Below, piece after piece: positions 27,779-36,116 of a stretch of DNA of 64,000 nt. A program made the translations under genes and the position numbers. How positions within the stretch are numbered: position 1 is the first letter of the stretch; every line of letters begins with the position of its first letter. The DNA lies in the IMG/VR virus record IMGVR_UViG_3300045256_000058, positions 62,001-126,000 of that record; one strand, 5' to 3'. Source of the DNA: a virus. Below the pieces are notes generated by a model that saw nothing but the letters and a program-made list of their open reading frames with translations, was not told the origin of the DNA and did no database searches.

Positions 27779-27976
27779 ATGTCTCTTTGGCTTGTTGCTC
27801 CTACTTCTCTAAATGGAATCTTTGCTCACAAGCAATCCGTTTGGAAGGAAGACATCTACGAAATTGTAGAAGGAACAATAGAGGATGATGTTACTTTTCT
27901 ATTGTTCATGGATGGTAAGCCCTATTGTGTGGGTACTGACCTTGATGAATTAAAAGACTATGCTCTAAACGGCTAG
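27779..27976 (+). CDS. Unassigned 65-aa protein
   Basis: Starts at an internal ATG (MSLWLVAPTSLNG) of a longer open frame whose upstream part looks non-coding. The C-terminal half (IVEGTIEDDVTFLLFMDGKPYCVGTDLDELKDYALNG) is acidic and has ordinary protein composition. No family recognised. Confidence 0.5.
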   Translation: MSLWLVAPTSLNGIFAHKQSVWKEDIYEIVEGTIEDDVTFLLFMDGKPYCVGTDLDELKDYALNG

Positions 27977-28216
27977 TCTAATTAGTCGAGTAATAGAGAT
28001 TTATAACCTCTATCACTACTATAAGTAATCAATACAGGATGCTGGTTGTAGCTACAAGATTTCGTATGCTCCTAGCTCCTAATTTGTGTTGACTGTAGTG
28101 TGTTAGTTATGTTCTCTGTTGCTCTCTTCTGTATGACTGTTCACCTTATCTAGTCATGCTAGGAGGGGTAATGACTTGTGATGCCTGCTCGTAGTCCACC
28201 TTATTTTCTAACCATC

Positions 28217-28450
28217 ATGGTTGTTCAATTTTACAACGGACACAAAAACATTCATCTTAATGTTGAACTGGATAGGCTGCATCCTGACTGTAATGTAAGA
28301 GCTATTGGAAGAGTGGGTAGAGATAAGTATTCTGAGCTTCCTACTTTTGAATCCGATAATTTTACTAGCTGTCTGGTAAAAGCTTCTCAATGGTGTGCAT
28401 TGAATGGATTCTTTCCGGTAGAAAACGGCAAAGTAGTTGAATACGTCTAG
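28217..28450 (+). CDS. Unassigned 77-aa protein
   Basis: The ATG at 28217 (MVVQFYNGHKNIHLN) is preferred to one 39 bases upstream, because the upstream part (PARSPPYF) looks untranslated and the ATCATGG context recurs at other starts in this block. Ends in VENGKVVEYV. No family recognised. Followed after 12 bases by the next gene, with AAGGAG between them. Confidence 0.55.
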   Translation: MVVQFYNGHKNIHLNVELDRLHPDCNVRAIGRVGRDKYSELPTFESDNFTSCLVKASQWCALNGFFPVENGKVVEYV

Positions 28451-28462
28451 CTAAGGAGAAAC

Positions 28463-28879
28463 ATGGAAGGTAAACCCATCGAACTAAATATCTCAAATGA
28501 GTTTCCTGCTAACGGGGAAATTGTTATTCGAGTTCGATACGTTGCTAAAGATGCAAGACGAAAAGCAATGTTGTCTGTGTACGTTAGTGAGAACTGGTTA
28601 GCTGAGTGGGGATTGCATTCTACCGCTCGTTTCATGAATCAACGGCTCCAAAAAGATTGGGGTAATCCTCCTCTAGAGGTAGAAGCCTCCAATAAAGGCT
28701 ATCGAGTAGCTAGGCAAGCTGTGTTTGGTGATAAAGATAACTCTCCTTGGTCACACATTCAAATTGCGGCTTTTAGAGAGATGGTAGATATACTCTCTGA
28801 GTTTCAAGCTCATACTGCCTATCTAGATGCCCTTCGCAGTTCGGTTCCTGATGAAATGTTCTTTACTCTGGTGAAGTAA
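28463..28879 (+). CDS. Unassigned 138-aa protein
   Basis: Preceded by AAGGAGAAAC. The sequence has an alternating beta-like N-terminus (IELNISNEFPANGEIVIRVRYVAKDARRKAML) and a helical C-terminus. Its stop and the next start overlap as TAATG. No family recognised. Confidence 0.6.
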   Translation: MEGKPIELNISNEFPANGEIVIRVRYVAKDARRKAMLSVYVSENWLAEWGLHSTARFMNQRLQKDWGNPPLEVEASNKGYRVARQAVFGDKDNSPWSHIQIAAFREMVDILSEFQAHTAYLDALRSSVPDEMFFTLVK

Positions 28880-29334
28880 TGCGTGTAATCGGTCAAGAAT
28901 CAAATTCAGCTTTTCAACAAGAAGCTGAACCACTATTAGCGGCAAACGGGATTTTAATTGTCCCTACTGTGTTTGATATGTCTAGCACTGGGTCTAAAGG
29001 TGTAGCAATTCGAGTCTACATTACGAATCACAGTCTGGATATAATTAGTCAACGTCAGAGTCTTTCTGAGCCTCCCATTTTGCCTTTACTTGGTTATGTG
29101 TCTTCTAGCTGGGGTGAAGCATCTCATGTATTTCCAGAGAGTAGAAACATTGCTTTCGAGAAGGATTTTGCTCCTGATGTTCCTGGTCATTTCATTGACC
29201 GTTGGATAAAGAATTTCTCTACTCAAGTCTTAGAAGAGTGGAGTTTCATTCTTTCTCATGTGCAAAAGAACACATCGGTTACGGTCACTCCTTCTGAGTT
29301 CCAAAATGGATTCTTTGGGATTACCTCTGCTTAG
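28879..29334 (+). CDS. Unassigned 151-aa protein
   Basis: Overlaps the preceding stop by one base, so translationally coupled. Mixed alpha/beta composition, with SSSWGEASHVFPESRNI and a helical stretch near DRWIKNFSTQVLEEWSFILSH. No family recognised. Confidence 0.6.
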   Translation: MRVIGQESNSAFQQEAEPLLAANGILIVPTVFDMSSTGSKGVAIRVYITNHSLDIISQRQSLSEPPILPLLGYVSSSWGEASHVFPESRNIAFEKDFAPDVPGHFIDRWIKNFSTQVLEEWSFILSHVQKNTSVTVTPSEFQNGFFGITSA

Positions 29335-29371
29335 TTCGTTCATTACGTCCACATCATCAAGGTACAAAATT

Positions 29372-29737
29372 ATGACTTCTGCTACACTTGTACGTCCTGC
29401 CTATACTCCTGTTCTCAAAGCCGACTTAGAACAAGGGGAAGAAAAGATTTCCAAGCTCGTTGATAAGTGGAAAGCTCTAAACCCCGGCAAAAGTGTGAAT
29501 CTCCGAATTACCTTTGCAATGTTTAACTCTGCTGAGAGCCTTACTCAAAAGTATGAGGCTGCAAAAACTCGGCTTCAACATTGGTATCAGGATGCAATCA
29601 TTACTGAGCGTCAAATGAAAGAAGCGCTATCTGAAATCGGTAAACTGTATCGAACATTCATCGGTATCTCTGCTAACTACGCAAATAAGCGTCAGTACAA
29701 CGGCAAAACCGAAAACATTGTTTGGATGGAATTCTAG
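29372..29737 (+). CDS. Unassigned 121-aa helical protein
   Basis: Start chosen at MTSATLVRPAYTPVL, 38 bases after the previous stop; longer reading frames extend back into that gene without support. The centre (EKISKLVDKWKALNPGKSVNLRITFAMFNSAESLTQKYEAAKTRLQHWYQDAIITERQMKEALSEIGKLY) is charged and helical, coiled-coil-like. A strong terminator follows. Function unknown. Confidence 0.6.
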   Translation: MTSATLVRPAYTPVLKADLEQGEEKISKLVDKWKALNPGKSVNLRITFAMFNSAESLTQKYEAAKTRLQHWYQDAIITERQMKEALSEIGKLYRTFIGISANYANKRQYNGKTENIVWMEF

Positions 29738-29769
29738 TTTTTGTGTGGGTTACTTCTCCTTACCCTAAT

Positions 29770-29800
29770 GGGGTTGCTCTTAGCGAGTGACCCCTTTTTT
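29770..29800 (+). terminator. Strong rho-independent terminator
   Basis: GGGGTTGCTC pairs with GAGTGACCCC over a five-base loop (ten pairs including two G-U), followed by TTTTTT. Confidence 0.9.
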
Positions 29801-29851
29801 CTTAAGAGAAAGTTCCTTTTTTCATGCAAACCTTTACCTTTTTCTACCATC

Positions 29852-30241
29852 ATGGCAAGCACTGGAATTACTGACCTTGAAACCCTTCATTCTTTGAAAG
29901 AGGAGTATTTTCCTCACGACACCCCTACTCTTCCTGATTCCGTTATCTATGCGGAAGATGCTGAACTGCTAATGCGTCTTTCAACACACGACCCTGTGCA
30001 TGGTTATCGGATTGTAAATGAATGGAAGCCCGTAGCAGCAGATGAAACCTACTGTCATGTGCAGGAAGTGAATTTCAAGATGTTCACTGTAACCCCTCGC
30101 TTAGATACTTCTGACCGTGCTGCAAGCCACTATCTGACTCCACAAGAGCGGGATATGTTGTTCCGTACTTGGTTATATCGTGGTTTTTCTCCTGCTGTGT
30201 CCATTCATCCGTATCTTCAGCCTGCACAGGATATTCTGTAA
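29852..30241 (+). CDS. Unassigned 129-aa protein
   Basis: Start at MASTGITDLETLH with the recurring ACCATCATGG context, first gene after the terminator. Acidic N-terminal half, then HVQEVNFKMFTVTPRLDTS and a Tyr/Arg-rich end. Its stop overlaps the next start (TAATG). No family recognised. Confidence 0.6.
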   Translation: MASTGITDLETLHSLKEEYFPHDTPTLPDSVIYAEDAELLMRLSTHDPVHGYRIVNEWKPVAADETYCHVQEVNFKMFTVTPRLDTSDRAASHYLTPQERDMLFRTWLYRGFSPAVSIHPYLQPAQDIL

Positions 30242-30498
30242 TGTCAGAATCAATACCATCTCACTCTATGAAATATCTCCCTCTTTTTCTGGTGTTTTTA
30301 ACATCTGTAACCATTAGCACGTTCGAGCTATTGGCTATGGGTATTTCAGGATGGCTACTATATGCTCTCCCATTATGGAAAGCCGCAATTGCAGTAGCTC
30401 TAGGGTTGTTATCAACCTACGTCATGATTGATGCTTTCTCCAAGCTTCAGATTCAGCTCAACAAACACATTACTCGGAAATTACAGAATGATTCTTGA
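30241..30498 (+). CDS. Small two-helix membrane protein
   Basis: 85 residues starting MSESIPSHSMKYLP. Two hydrophobic segments, LFLVFLTSVTISTFELLAMG and WKAAIAVALGLLSTYVMIDA, form a helical hairpin; the C-terminal tail is basic. No family recognised. Translationally coupled to its neighbours; it could be a small inner-membrane protein affecting the host envelope, which is inference. Confidence 0.6.
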   Translation: MSESIPSHSMKYLPLFLVFLTSVTISTFELLAMGISGWLLYALPLWKAAIAVALGLLSTYVMIDAFSKLQIQLNKHITRKLQNDS

Positions 30499-30613
30499 CT
30501 TCATTGCTGTTGGGTTGGTGGGGATGGTCTTACGTCCCCTATTTGACCGTTATGTAGTCAATCCTATTGCTGCATGGATTACGATTTGTCAAATGAATGA
30601 TTGTGGAGACTAA
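30488..30613 (+). CDS. Small 41-aa membrane protein
   Basis: MILDFIAVGLVGMVLRPLFDRYVV starts inside the end of the preceding gene. It has one membrane segment followed by a short hydrophilic tail with Cys. Short, but placed in a tightly overlapping series, so probably real. Confidence 0.45.
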   Translation: MILDFIAVGLVGMVLRPLFDRYVVNPIAAWITICQMNDCGD

Positions 30614-30829
30614 ATGCACTATCACGTTCTTGAGTCTGAAGGTAAGTTCATTGCACACCCTATGATTCGTGTAATTCACGGTGTGCTGACTTCTGATATT
30701 CAAAAGGCACAGGTCTACCCGTTAGAAACTGATGCCATTACCTCAATCGCCTATCTTCAGGAACACTACCCAGAATTAACTGGTAAGCCCTTAGTTCCGA
30801 GAGCTATCTCTATTGGATTGGAGGAATGA
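30614..30829 (+). CDS. Unassigned 71-aa protein
   Basis: Begins right after the preceding stop (TAAATG). Sequence HYHVLESEGKFIAHPMIRVIHGVLTSDIQKAQVYPLETDAI has the feel of a small alpha/beta phage protein. The final GAGGAATGA overlaps the next start. Function unknown. Confidence 0.6.
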   Translation: MHYHVLESEGKFIAHPMIRVIHGVLTSDIQKAQVYPLETDAITSIAYLQEHYPELTGKPLVPRAISIGLEE

Positions 30830-31047
30830 AATACAACCTTCATCTATACAAACTCGTAGTTGCAAACTACAGCACACAGACTTCTAGAGAGACTTTAATT
30901 ACCGATAAAGCAGAGTATGACAGAGAGGTACTGTCTTACTTGTCTTTGCCGTATTCGGTAAGAGTGTCTTTACAGAAGCTTAATCATCTTGCTTTATGGC
31001 AAACGATTAAGTCGGTTACGGTCAATCACTTTGATGAAACTTTCTAA
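30826..31047 (+). CDS. Unassigned 73-aa protein
   Basis: Overlaps the preceding stop (ATGA), with GGAGG just before it. Begins MKYNLHLYKLVVANYSTQ; mixed composition, no family recognised. Confidence 0.6.
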   Translation: MKYNLHLYKLVVANYSTQTSRETLITDKAEYDREVLSYLSLPYSVRVSLQKLNHLALWQTIKSVTVNHFDETF

Positions 31048-31062
31048 CTTCGGAGGAATCCA

Positions 31063-31341
31063 ATGAGTCTATTTTCTGGTGGATTGCGTACTGCCTTGAA
31101 ACCAATCAAGGTTCGTATTCTATCCAACGGTTCCAACTTTGCTTTACAGCAACAACAAACGTTCTTCGGGTTTCCCTACTGGTCAGTGATGACCCGTTGG
31201 GATATTCACCCAATTACCGGACAAGCTTCCAAGCTTCCGGCTAAGTTCGATACGATTACAGATGCTCAAGAACATCTTGCTGCTCTAAAAGCATCTCGTC
31301 AGTCACTTGTCTGGGATGTAACCGATACGGTTGAAATCTAG
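31063..31341 (+). CDS. Unassigned 92-aa protein
   Basis: Shine-Dalgarno CGGAGG seven bases before the ATG. Contains a Phe/Gln-rich N-terminal half and DTITDAQEHLAALKASRQSLVWDV. Followed directly by a terminator. No family recognised. Confidence 0.6.
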   Translation: MSLFSGGLRTALKPIKVRILSNGSNFALQQQQTFFGFPYWSVMTRWDIHPITGQASKLPAKFDTITDAQEHLAALKASRQSLVWDVTDTVEI

Positions 31342-31348
31342 TCAATCG

Positions 31349-31386
31349 GGGTAGTTAGTGTTTGCTGGCTACCCTTTGCTTTTTCT
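31349..31386 (+). terminator. Rho-independent terminator with TTGCTTTTTCTATCC tail
   Basis: GGGTAG pairs with CTACCC over a 14-base loop, followed by TTTGCTTTTTCT. The 15-base tail is repeated exactly after the hairpin near 38405. Confidence 0.75.
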
Positions 31387-31410
31387 ATCCACCATTATAA
31401 GGAAACAATC

Positions 31411-32466
31411 ATGGCAACTACAACTGCGAAAAAGAAGACTACTTCTCCTACGAAGACTACTAAATCAACTGCAACTAAAGCTAAGGTGACTAAACCTGCT
31501 GAAACTGAAGCACCCCGTGAGCCTGGTAAGCTCCAAGTAAGACTGGATGCGCTCACTGCTGATGTAATCAAAGCAATGGAGCAAGGCACTTTTGGTAGCT
31601 GGGTAAAGAAATGGTCAGAATCACCATTCTCTATCGGTACAAATTTTTCTACTCAACATCAGTACACAGGGTCTAATGCCCTGATTACTGCCTGGTACTC
31701 TATGGCTCAGTCTAAGCCTAATATTTGGGGTACGATGAATGCTGGTTATAGCATGGGATGGAAATTGCGTAAAGGTAGCCAACAAATTCCTTTGCTGCGT
31801 CCCAAACAAGTTGTAATCTCAGCAGAAGAATCAAGTACAGGAAAAGAAGTTCGGTTTACACGGTTTAGTTTATTCGGTGTTTCTAACCTGCTCGACTTCG
31901 ATGCCAATCCAAATGCAAAGATGTCTCCAGTAGAGTTTCTACAGGAGTTAGAAAAGGCTACAAAGAGACTCTCTGAAAAACAGAGAATTGCTCATGCTGA
32001 GAAGTTTCTAAATGCCGCAATTAAGCAATCAGGTGTCAAGATGCTCGGCAATGGTAATCCTTCCTATGCTCCTAAGCTTGATGGAATTTGGATGCCTGAC
32101 TTCAAGACCTTTCATGCTCCTGAGTATTATTACAGCACTCTTGGGCACGAACTCATTCACTCAACTGGTGCGGAATCCCGACTAGCCCGTAAGGGAATTA
32201 CAGAATTTGACCACTTTGGTTCTCCTCAATATGCTCAGGAAGAACTGATTGCTGAGTTGGGTAGCTTATTTCTAATGGCGTACCTCGGTCTTGAGTACGA
32301 TTTAATGCACAAGACTTCATATCTCGCAAGTTGGCTAAACGGATTGAAGGAAAACCCCCAATATCTGTGGAAGTCAGCAGCAAAAGCTCAAGCGGCTTAC
32401 AAGTTTGTTCGTGAAATGGGTGGCGACCCTATTCCTGAAAACAAGAAACAGGAAAACGAAAAATAG
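31411..32466 (+). CDS. ardC: ArdC-like antirestriction protein (ssDNA-binding plus zincin-like metallopeptidase)
   Basis: 351 residues. After a Lys/Thr/Ala-rich leader, residues 41-160 match the ArdC N-terminal domain: DVIKAMEQGTFGSWVKKW, a YTGSNALITAW segment, GWKLRKGSQQIPLLRPKQV and FSLFGVSNL. The C-terminal domain has the zincin signature LGHELIHSTG (H246, E247, H250) and the downstream AELGSLF helix likely to supply a third ligand. ArdC proteins protect incoming DNA from type I and some type II restriction. Flanked by terminators on both sides, it forms a single-gene transcription unit. Confidence 0.85.
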   Translation: MATTTAKKKTTSPTKTTKSTATKAKVTKPAETEAPREPGKLQVRLDALTADVIKAMEQGTFGSWVKKWSESPFSIGTNFSTQHQYTGSNALITAWYSMAQSKPNIWGTMNAGYSMGWKLRKGSQQIPLLRPKQVVISAEESSTGKEVRFTRFSLFGVSNLLDFDANPNAKMSPVEFLQELEKATKRLSEKQRIAHAEKFLNAAIKQSGVKMLGNGNPSYAPKLDGIWMPDFKTFHAPEYYYSTLGHELIHSTGAESRLARKGITEFDHFGSPQYAQEELIAELGSLFLMAYLGLEYDLMHKTSYLASWLNGLKENPQYLWKSAAKAQAAYKFVREMGGDPIPENKKQENEK

Positions 32467-32486
32467 ATTTCCTTGGTGGACTAGAT

Positions 32487-32522
32487 GAGAGTGGGTTTTT
32501 CTCCTTTTCCCACTCTCTTTTT
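32487..32522 (+). terminator. Rho-independent terminator
   Basis: GAGAGTGGG pairs with CCCACTCTC (nine pairs) over a 13-base loop, followed by TTTTT. It ends the ardC unit. Confidence 0.9.
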
Positions 32523-32529
32523 CTTAACT

Positions 32530-32625
32530 ATGAAACCTTTAACTAATCAAAAGCCTTATGTCCTAGTTTGGATACTAGATAACGGTTACATTTACGACAT
32601 AAAAGTTTCTCGTAGATTTAATTAA
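32530..32625 (+). CDS. Short 31-aa open reading frame
   Basis: MKPLTNQKPYVLVWILDNGY begins eight bases after the terminator U-tract. Plausible but short; no Shine-Dalgarno is evident. Confidence 0.3.
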   Translation: MKPLTNQKPYVLVWILDNGYIYDIKVSRRFN

Positions 32626-32671
32626 AACTACTTATTGGCATCCTCAAAGACTCTTCATTCCCTTTGGAGGT

Positions 32672-32806
32672 ATGCACTATTACAGTTTTGAAGACTTTGA
32701 TAGAAAGTATCACAAAGAGTATCCTGCTTTGATTCATGGCATAAAAGCGGCACTTACTAATGGGATTACCAGAATACAGTTTGATTATCCTGTAGTTGCA
32801 CTATGA
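32672..32806 (+). CDS. Unassigned 44-aa protein
   Basis: Starts with GGAGGT immediately before the ATG and ends in an ATGA overlap with the next gene, which supports translation. MHYYSFEDFDRKYHKEYPAL is followed by an Ile/Thr stretch. Function unknown. Confidence 0.45.
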   Translation: MHYYSFEDFDRKYHKEYPALIHGIKAALTNGITRIQFDYPVVAL

Positions 32807-33228
32807 AGTTTTACGAGTTTATTCTAAAAATAAATAACGAGTTAGTTTTTCCTGCAATACAAAACAAGATAAACATAGACCACTTAGTTGATGACTTTAG
32901 ATTTGAGTCCGATGCAATTTGGGCACTATATCACTTTATTCCTAGAATTATAAAGAGAGTAGTGAACCCAAAATTCAATCTCTCGTATCATCTAAACGGT
33001 GAAAGTAACTACTCTAGATGGTTATTCTATCTCGACCATGAGAATTTCAGTGTTCTAACTCCTGAAACTATGAAAGAGATTAGTTTGCCTAGTATTTATA
33101 ATACCCCTGAAAAAAGAGAGTGGTTCTACAAGTTGGTAAACGGTACTCTTAGTGAGACATACTATTTACGAGAGTTTGAAAGAATGAAAGCATATCTCAA
33201 GGATAGGTATCATGTCGAGATTTACTAA
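32803..33228 (+). CDS. Unassigned 141-aa protein, paralogue of the next gene
   Basis: Shares a pattern with the 150-residue neighbour: HFIPRIIKRVVNPKFNLSYHL here and HLHPRIMRKIDPSFTVAKYV there, and SETYYLREFERMKAYLKD against SDTYYRRRFDDMFKYVCE. The two overlap by 17 bases. Likely a recent tandem duplication; family not recognised. Confidence 0.6.
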   Translation: MKFYEFILKINNELVFPAIQNKINIDHLVDDFRFESDAIWALYHFIPRIIKRVVNPKFNLSYHLNGESNYSRWLFYLDHENFSVLTPETMKEISLPSIYNTPEKREWFYKLVNGTLSETYYLREFERMKAYLKDRYHVEIY

Positions 33229-33664
33229 ACATCTTTTACATTTCATTGAAAGGTCTAGTCCTATTGTTTTAGTAGGAACTAAAGATGTAACCGATTTTGT
33301 TGACTTTTACGATGTTGCTTTTGACGAAACACATTTAGTGTTTCATTTACATCCTCGAATTATGAGAAAGATAGACCCCTCATTCACAGTGGCAAAGTAT
33401 GTTAGTCGCTATGAACGTTGGCTAGAAGCATTTGGAAACTATTTTCTAACAAATTACTTCACTCCTCATCGTATTGAGGAAACGGGATTTGCTATCCCAT
33501 CTCTTAGGTCGAATATTTACGAAGAATTGTTTGGTCAAATGTCTGATACATACTATCGTCGAAGATTTGACGATATGTTTAAGTACGTCTGCGAGGAATT
33601 CGATTGTGCAACTCAGTTGTCAGAAAGTGAGGGAGAGCAATCCCTTATCTTGTTTGGTAGGTAA
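33212..33664 (+). CDS. Unassigned 150-aa protein, paralogue of the preceding gene
   Basis: See the preceding gene for the shared HxxPRIxxK and S-x-T-Y-Y-x-R-x-F blocks. The C-terminus is acidic with two Cys. Function unknown. Confidence 0.6.
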   Translation: MSRFTKHLLHFIERSSPIVLVGTKDVTDFVDFYDVAFDETHLVFHLHPRIMRKIDPSFTVAKYVSRYERWLEAFGNYFLTNYFTPHRIEETGFAIPSLRSNIYEELFGQMSDTYYRRRFDDMFKYVCEEFDCATQLSESEGEQSLILFGR

Positions 33665-33875
33665 GTTAATTTTAGGAATCAAACACAATTTACTTGACTT
33701 ATATGGTGATGAAAGTACGGTTGTCGATTTCTATGAACTCATCGTAAAGGATATTCTTTCGGGAATCGTAGAAACGGGTTACATTCTGTCCGGTACTTTC
33801 TATAGTAAGGTTTATACCGATAAATCTGAGATAGAAAGTTTGTATCCAGATTCAAAAATTGTGGAGAAATCATAA
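33654..33875 (+). CDS. Unassigned 73-aa protein with TTG start
   Basis: No ATG lies near the start of the protein-like part (KLILGIKHNLLDLYGDESTVVDFYELIVKDILSG). A TTG at 33654, overlapping the preceding gene by 11 bases, is the likely start; purines (GAGGGAG) lie about 25 bases upstream. Ends in a TAATG overlap with the next gene. Content resembles a third, shortened member of the preceding paralogue pair (VVDFYELI against DVTDFVDFYDV). Confidence 0.4.
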   Translation: MVGKLILGIKHNLLDLYGDESTVVDFYELIVKDILSGIVETGYILSGTFYSKVYTDKSEIESLYPDSKIVEKS

Positions 33876-34396
33876 TGCCAGTTTTGCATCAACTCGCAAC
33901 TACCTTCCTACAGACAGACGTTTGCACACTGAAAGCACTTCCTAACCGGGATGTTTTTGTCCTTATCGATGCTCTTAATGATTTGCTTCTAGAACACGAT
34001 TTGTTCGATGCCGCATTTGAGTGTGTAACTCAAGAGCCATACAACTCAATCGAAGAGTTAGCGGCAGATTTCGAGGTTACTCGCGTTCTAAAGGTCAAGT
34101 ATCGTGAAGCAACACTAATTCCCGCAAATGTTTATACATTCTTTCGGGGTGTTCATGACCTTATTCATCACTACAAGATGGGTTTCACGTTTGAACCTAC
34201 CGATGAATTTCGTGCTGGAATGCACTTAGCAAGCTTACTTTGGTCGAAGTCGGAACTAGCTGCGTCGTATGCGTTCTGCGATGTAGCTGGATTCAATGCG
34301 GTCTACGAGTTAGACCCTTCTCTCTGGGAACAATTGCATCCTAAATTGGATGTAAGACTTCTCAATCCGTACACTTGGCAACCCTTAGCGCATTAA
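33875..34396 (+). CDS. Unassigned 173-aa protein
   Basis: Coupled to the preceding stop. Mixed helical, with HDLIHHYKMGFTFEPTDEFRAGMHLASLLWSKSEL in the second half. Such a segment (IHHYKMGFTFEPTDEFRAGMHLASLLW) is reminiscent of small phage proteins of unknown role that precede AAA/VWA genes. No family recognised. Confidence 0.6.
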   Translation: MPVLHQLATTFLQTDVCTLKALPNRDVFVLIDALNDLLLEHDLFDAAFECVTQEPYNSIEELAADFEVTRVLKVKYREATLIPANVYTFFRGVHDLIHHYKMGFTFEPTDEFRAGMHLASLLWSKSELAASYAFCDVAGFNAVYELDPSLWEQLHPKLDVRLLNPYTWQPLAH

Positions 34397-34403
34397 TAAC
34401 AAA

Positions 34404-34835
34404 ATGTCTCTTACGCCTTCATCTCAATGGTCGGATAGAACACATGATTTTCTGATGTTTGATACAGAGCATGAGCCTGTAGCAGTAACAGAAGTCACTC
34501 TTCATGATAATACCCCAGCAACTCTGTTTTCGCTGGCAAATCATCAGGAGGAACACTTTGAAATGCTTCTAGTGGTCAGTGACCATGAGCCTATTACTCT
34601 TGATACTCTTACTTGTCCGATTAAGACAGTGTATCGTCACTTTATTTACGGAGAAGTGTTACCGCAATTGACTTTAACCACTATTGAACAAATTGCGGGT
34701 ATCTTTCCTAAGTATGTAGAAGCTAATTTCCCTGCTTCTTGGAATCTTGACCGAGAAGAATCAGTTCATGAACATCTGGGTAAAGCAATGCTTGCCAAAC
34801 TCACTGGCAACTTTGTTCCGATTCATCTCATTTAG
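34404..34835 (+). CDS. Unassigned 143-aa protein
   Basis: Seven bases after the preceding stop. Acidic, with EVTLHDNTPATLFSLANHQEEHFEMLLVVSDHEPITLDTL and a helical end. Lies directly upstream of the AAA+ ATPase. Function unknown. Confidence 0.6.
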   Translation: MSLTPSSQWSDRTHDFLMFDTEHEPVAVTEVTLHDNTPATLFSLANHQEEHFEMLLVVSDHEPITLDTLTCPIKTVYRHFIYGEVLPQLTLTTIEQIAGIFPKYVEANFPASWNLDREESVHEHLGKAMLAKLTGNFVPIHLI

Positions 34836-34883
34836 TTTCGAGTTCACTTTTTCTAACTAATCAATTTACGGAGATTCAAATCA

Positions 34884-36062
34884 ATGGTATCTATTCCTTC
34901 TCTTCGCAATCGTCTTGCTGGCAGATTCGTTAACTCGCAAGAAGTGGCTCAAACTATTTCGTTATCGATGGTTTCTAACATCCCCCTGATTCTTAAGGGT
35001 AAAGGTGGTTATGGTAAAACCGAAAGCATTTTGGAAGCGATGAAAGTCGTTGACGGTTGGAAATGGGGTATGCTTGAAGCTACTCCAGAAACAACTGCTT
35101 CTGATTTTCTGGGTGGTGCAGTTGCTAAGACTGAGAAATTCGAGAAGTACGATATTACTCGCGCTTCTTACGATGTTCAACGTTCTTTGCTAACGAAAGA
35201 TGCGTTCTTCATCGAGGAAATGATGGATGCTTCGTTCAATGCGCTGTCTGCTCTCAAGGCGATTATCACCAATAAAGGTGCTACCGTCAATGATGAGTGG
35301 GTTCCTTCTAATCTGAAATGGCTTGTGGCTGCAACCAACGTTGACCCTGTTACGTTCTTGCAATCGCTTCCTCCTACTCACCAGAATTCTTACGATGCTC
35401 TGCTGCAACGATTTTTGGTGGTCAATCAGGAATGGAAAACTCATACTGCTAACGATTACAAGCAGTTGATTACTTTCGTTCCTACTGACAGCGAGGATAA
35501 CTTCAGCCTCGACGATTTGGAAGCTTATCGTCAACTTCGTGAGCAAGTCATCGTTACGAAAGATGTTGCTGAGTTAATTTCTGAGCTTGCTGCTCGTTCT
35601 ACCGAGCAAGGTTCGGTTGTCTCTCCACGTTCGTTCATGTGGGCACTGAATCTCATCAAATCCAGTGCGGTTCTCAACAATCGTGACCGTACTCATCAGG
35701 ATGACATTCATGTTGTGCAATATGTTACCTCTTTTGACCCCCTGCTTATGGATGGTCTTAAAGAAGAGATTGAACGCAAGCGCAAACTGTCGATTGCAAT
35801 GGACAAACTGGCAGAATACGAAGGCAAACTGTCTCAACTCGAAGAACACCTTCGCAAAAATCCGAAGTCTCTGCATCCTCACTTCCTTGCTCTATCTGTT
35901 GCTCAATCTATCGATGCAATGCTCGACAATTTGGGCAAAGAATTGCACTATGACGACAGCATGAGTCAGCAAGTCTCGAAGTTCCGTGACAAGGCTTACA
36001 ATCTGCGTGAAACTTCCGAGATTGAAGCCAAGAAGCACTTCAACGCTTATCAGCTTATCTAG
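34884..36062 (+). CDS. MoxR-type AAA+ ATPase
   Basis: 392 residues. Walker A is GKGGYGKTES (39-48), Walker B with the hydrolytic Glu pair is AFFIEEMMDAS (about 107-117), sensor 1 is KWLVAATNVDP and an arginine-containing segment RSFMWALNLIKSS lies in the lid. This matches the MoxR/AAA_5 class, which works as a chaperone with a VWA-domain partner. The next gene encodes such a partner. The good SD ACGGAGA lies 13 bases upstream. Codon use is visibly richer in GC-ending codons than in the neighbours, consistent with strong expression. Role in the phage cycle unknown. Confidence 0.85.
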   Translation: MVSIPSLRNRLAGRFVNSQEVAQTISLSMVSNIPLILKGKGGYGKTESILEAMKVVDGWKWGMLEATPETTASDFLGGAVAKTEKFEKYDITRASYDVQRSLLTKDAFFIEEMMDASFNALSALKAIITNKGATVNDEWVPSNLKWLVAATNVDPVTFLQSLPPTHQNSYDALLQRFLVVNQEWKTHTANDYKQLITFVPTDSEDNFSLDDLEAYRQLREQVIVTKDVAELISELAARSTEQGSVVSPRSFMWALNLIKSSAVLNNRDRTHQDDIHVVQYVTSFDPLLMDGLKEEIERKRKLSIAMDKLAEYEGKLSQLEEHLRKNPKSLHPHFLALSVAQSIDAMLDNLGKELHYDDSMSQQVSKFRDKAYNLRETSEIEAKKHFNAYQLI

Positions 36063-36071
36063 TTCAGTAAT

Positions 36072-36092
36072 GGGGGTGCTTAATGTGCCCCC
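36072..36092 (+). terminator. Weak hairpin between the ATPase and VWA genes
   Basis: GGGGG with CCCCC and inner wobble pairs; the following tract TGCTCTCTTTCT is only moderately U-rich, so it may attenuate rather than stop transcription. Confidence 0.4.
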
Positions 36093-36116
36093 TGCTCTCT
36101 TTCTGAGGTTTTTCCA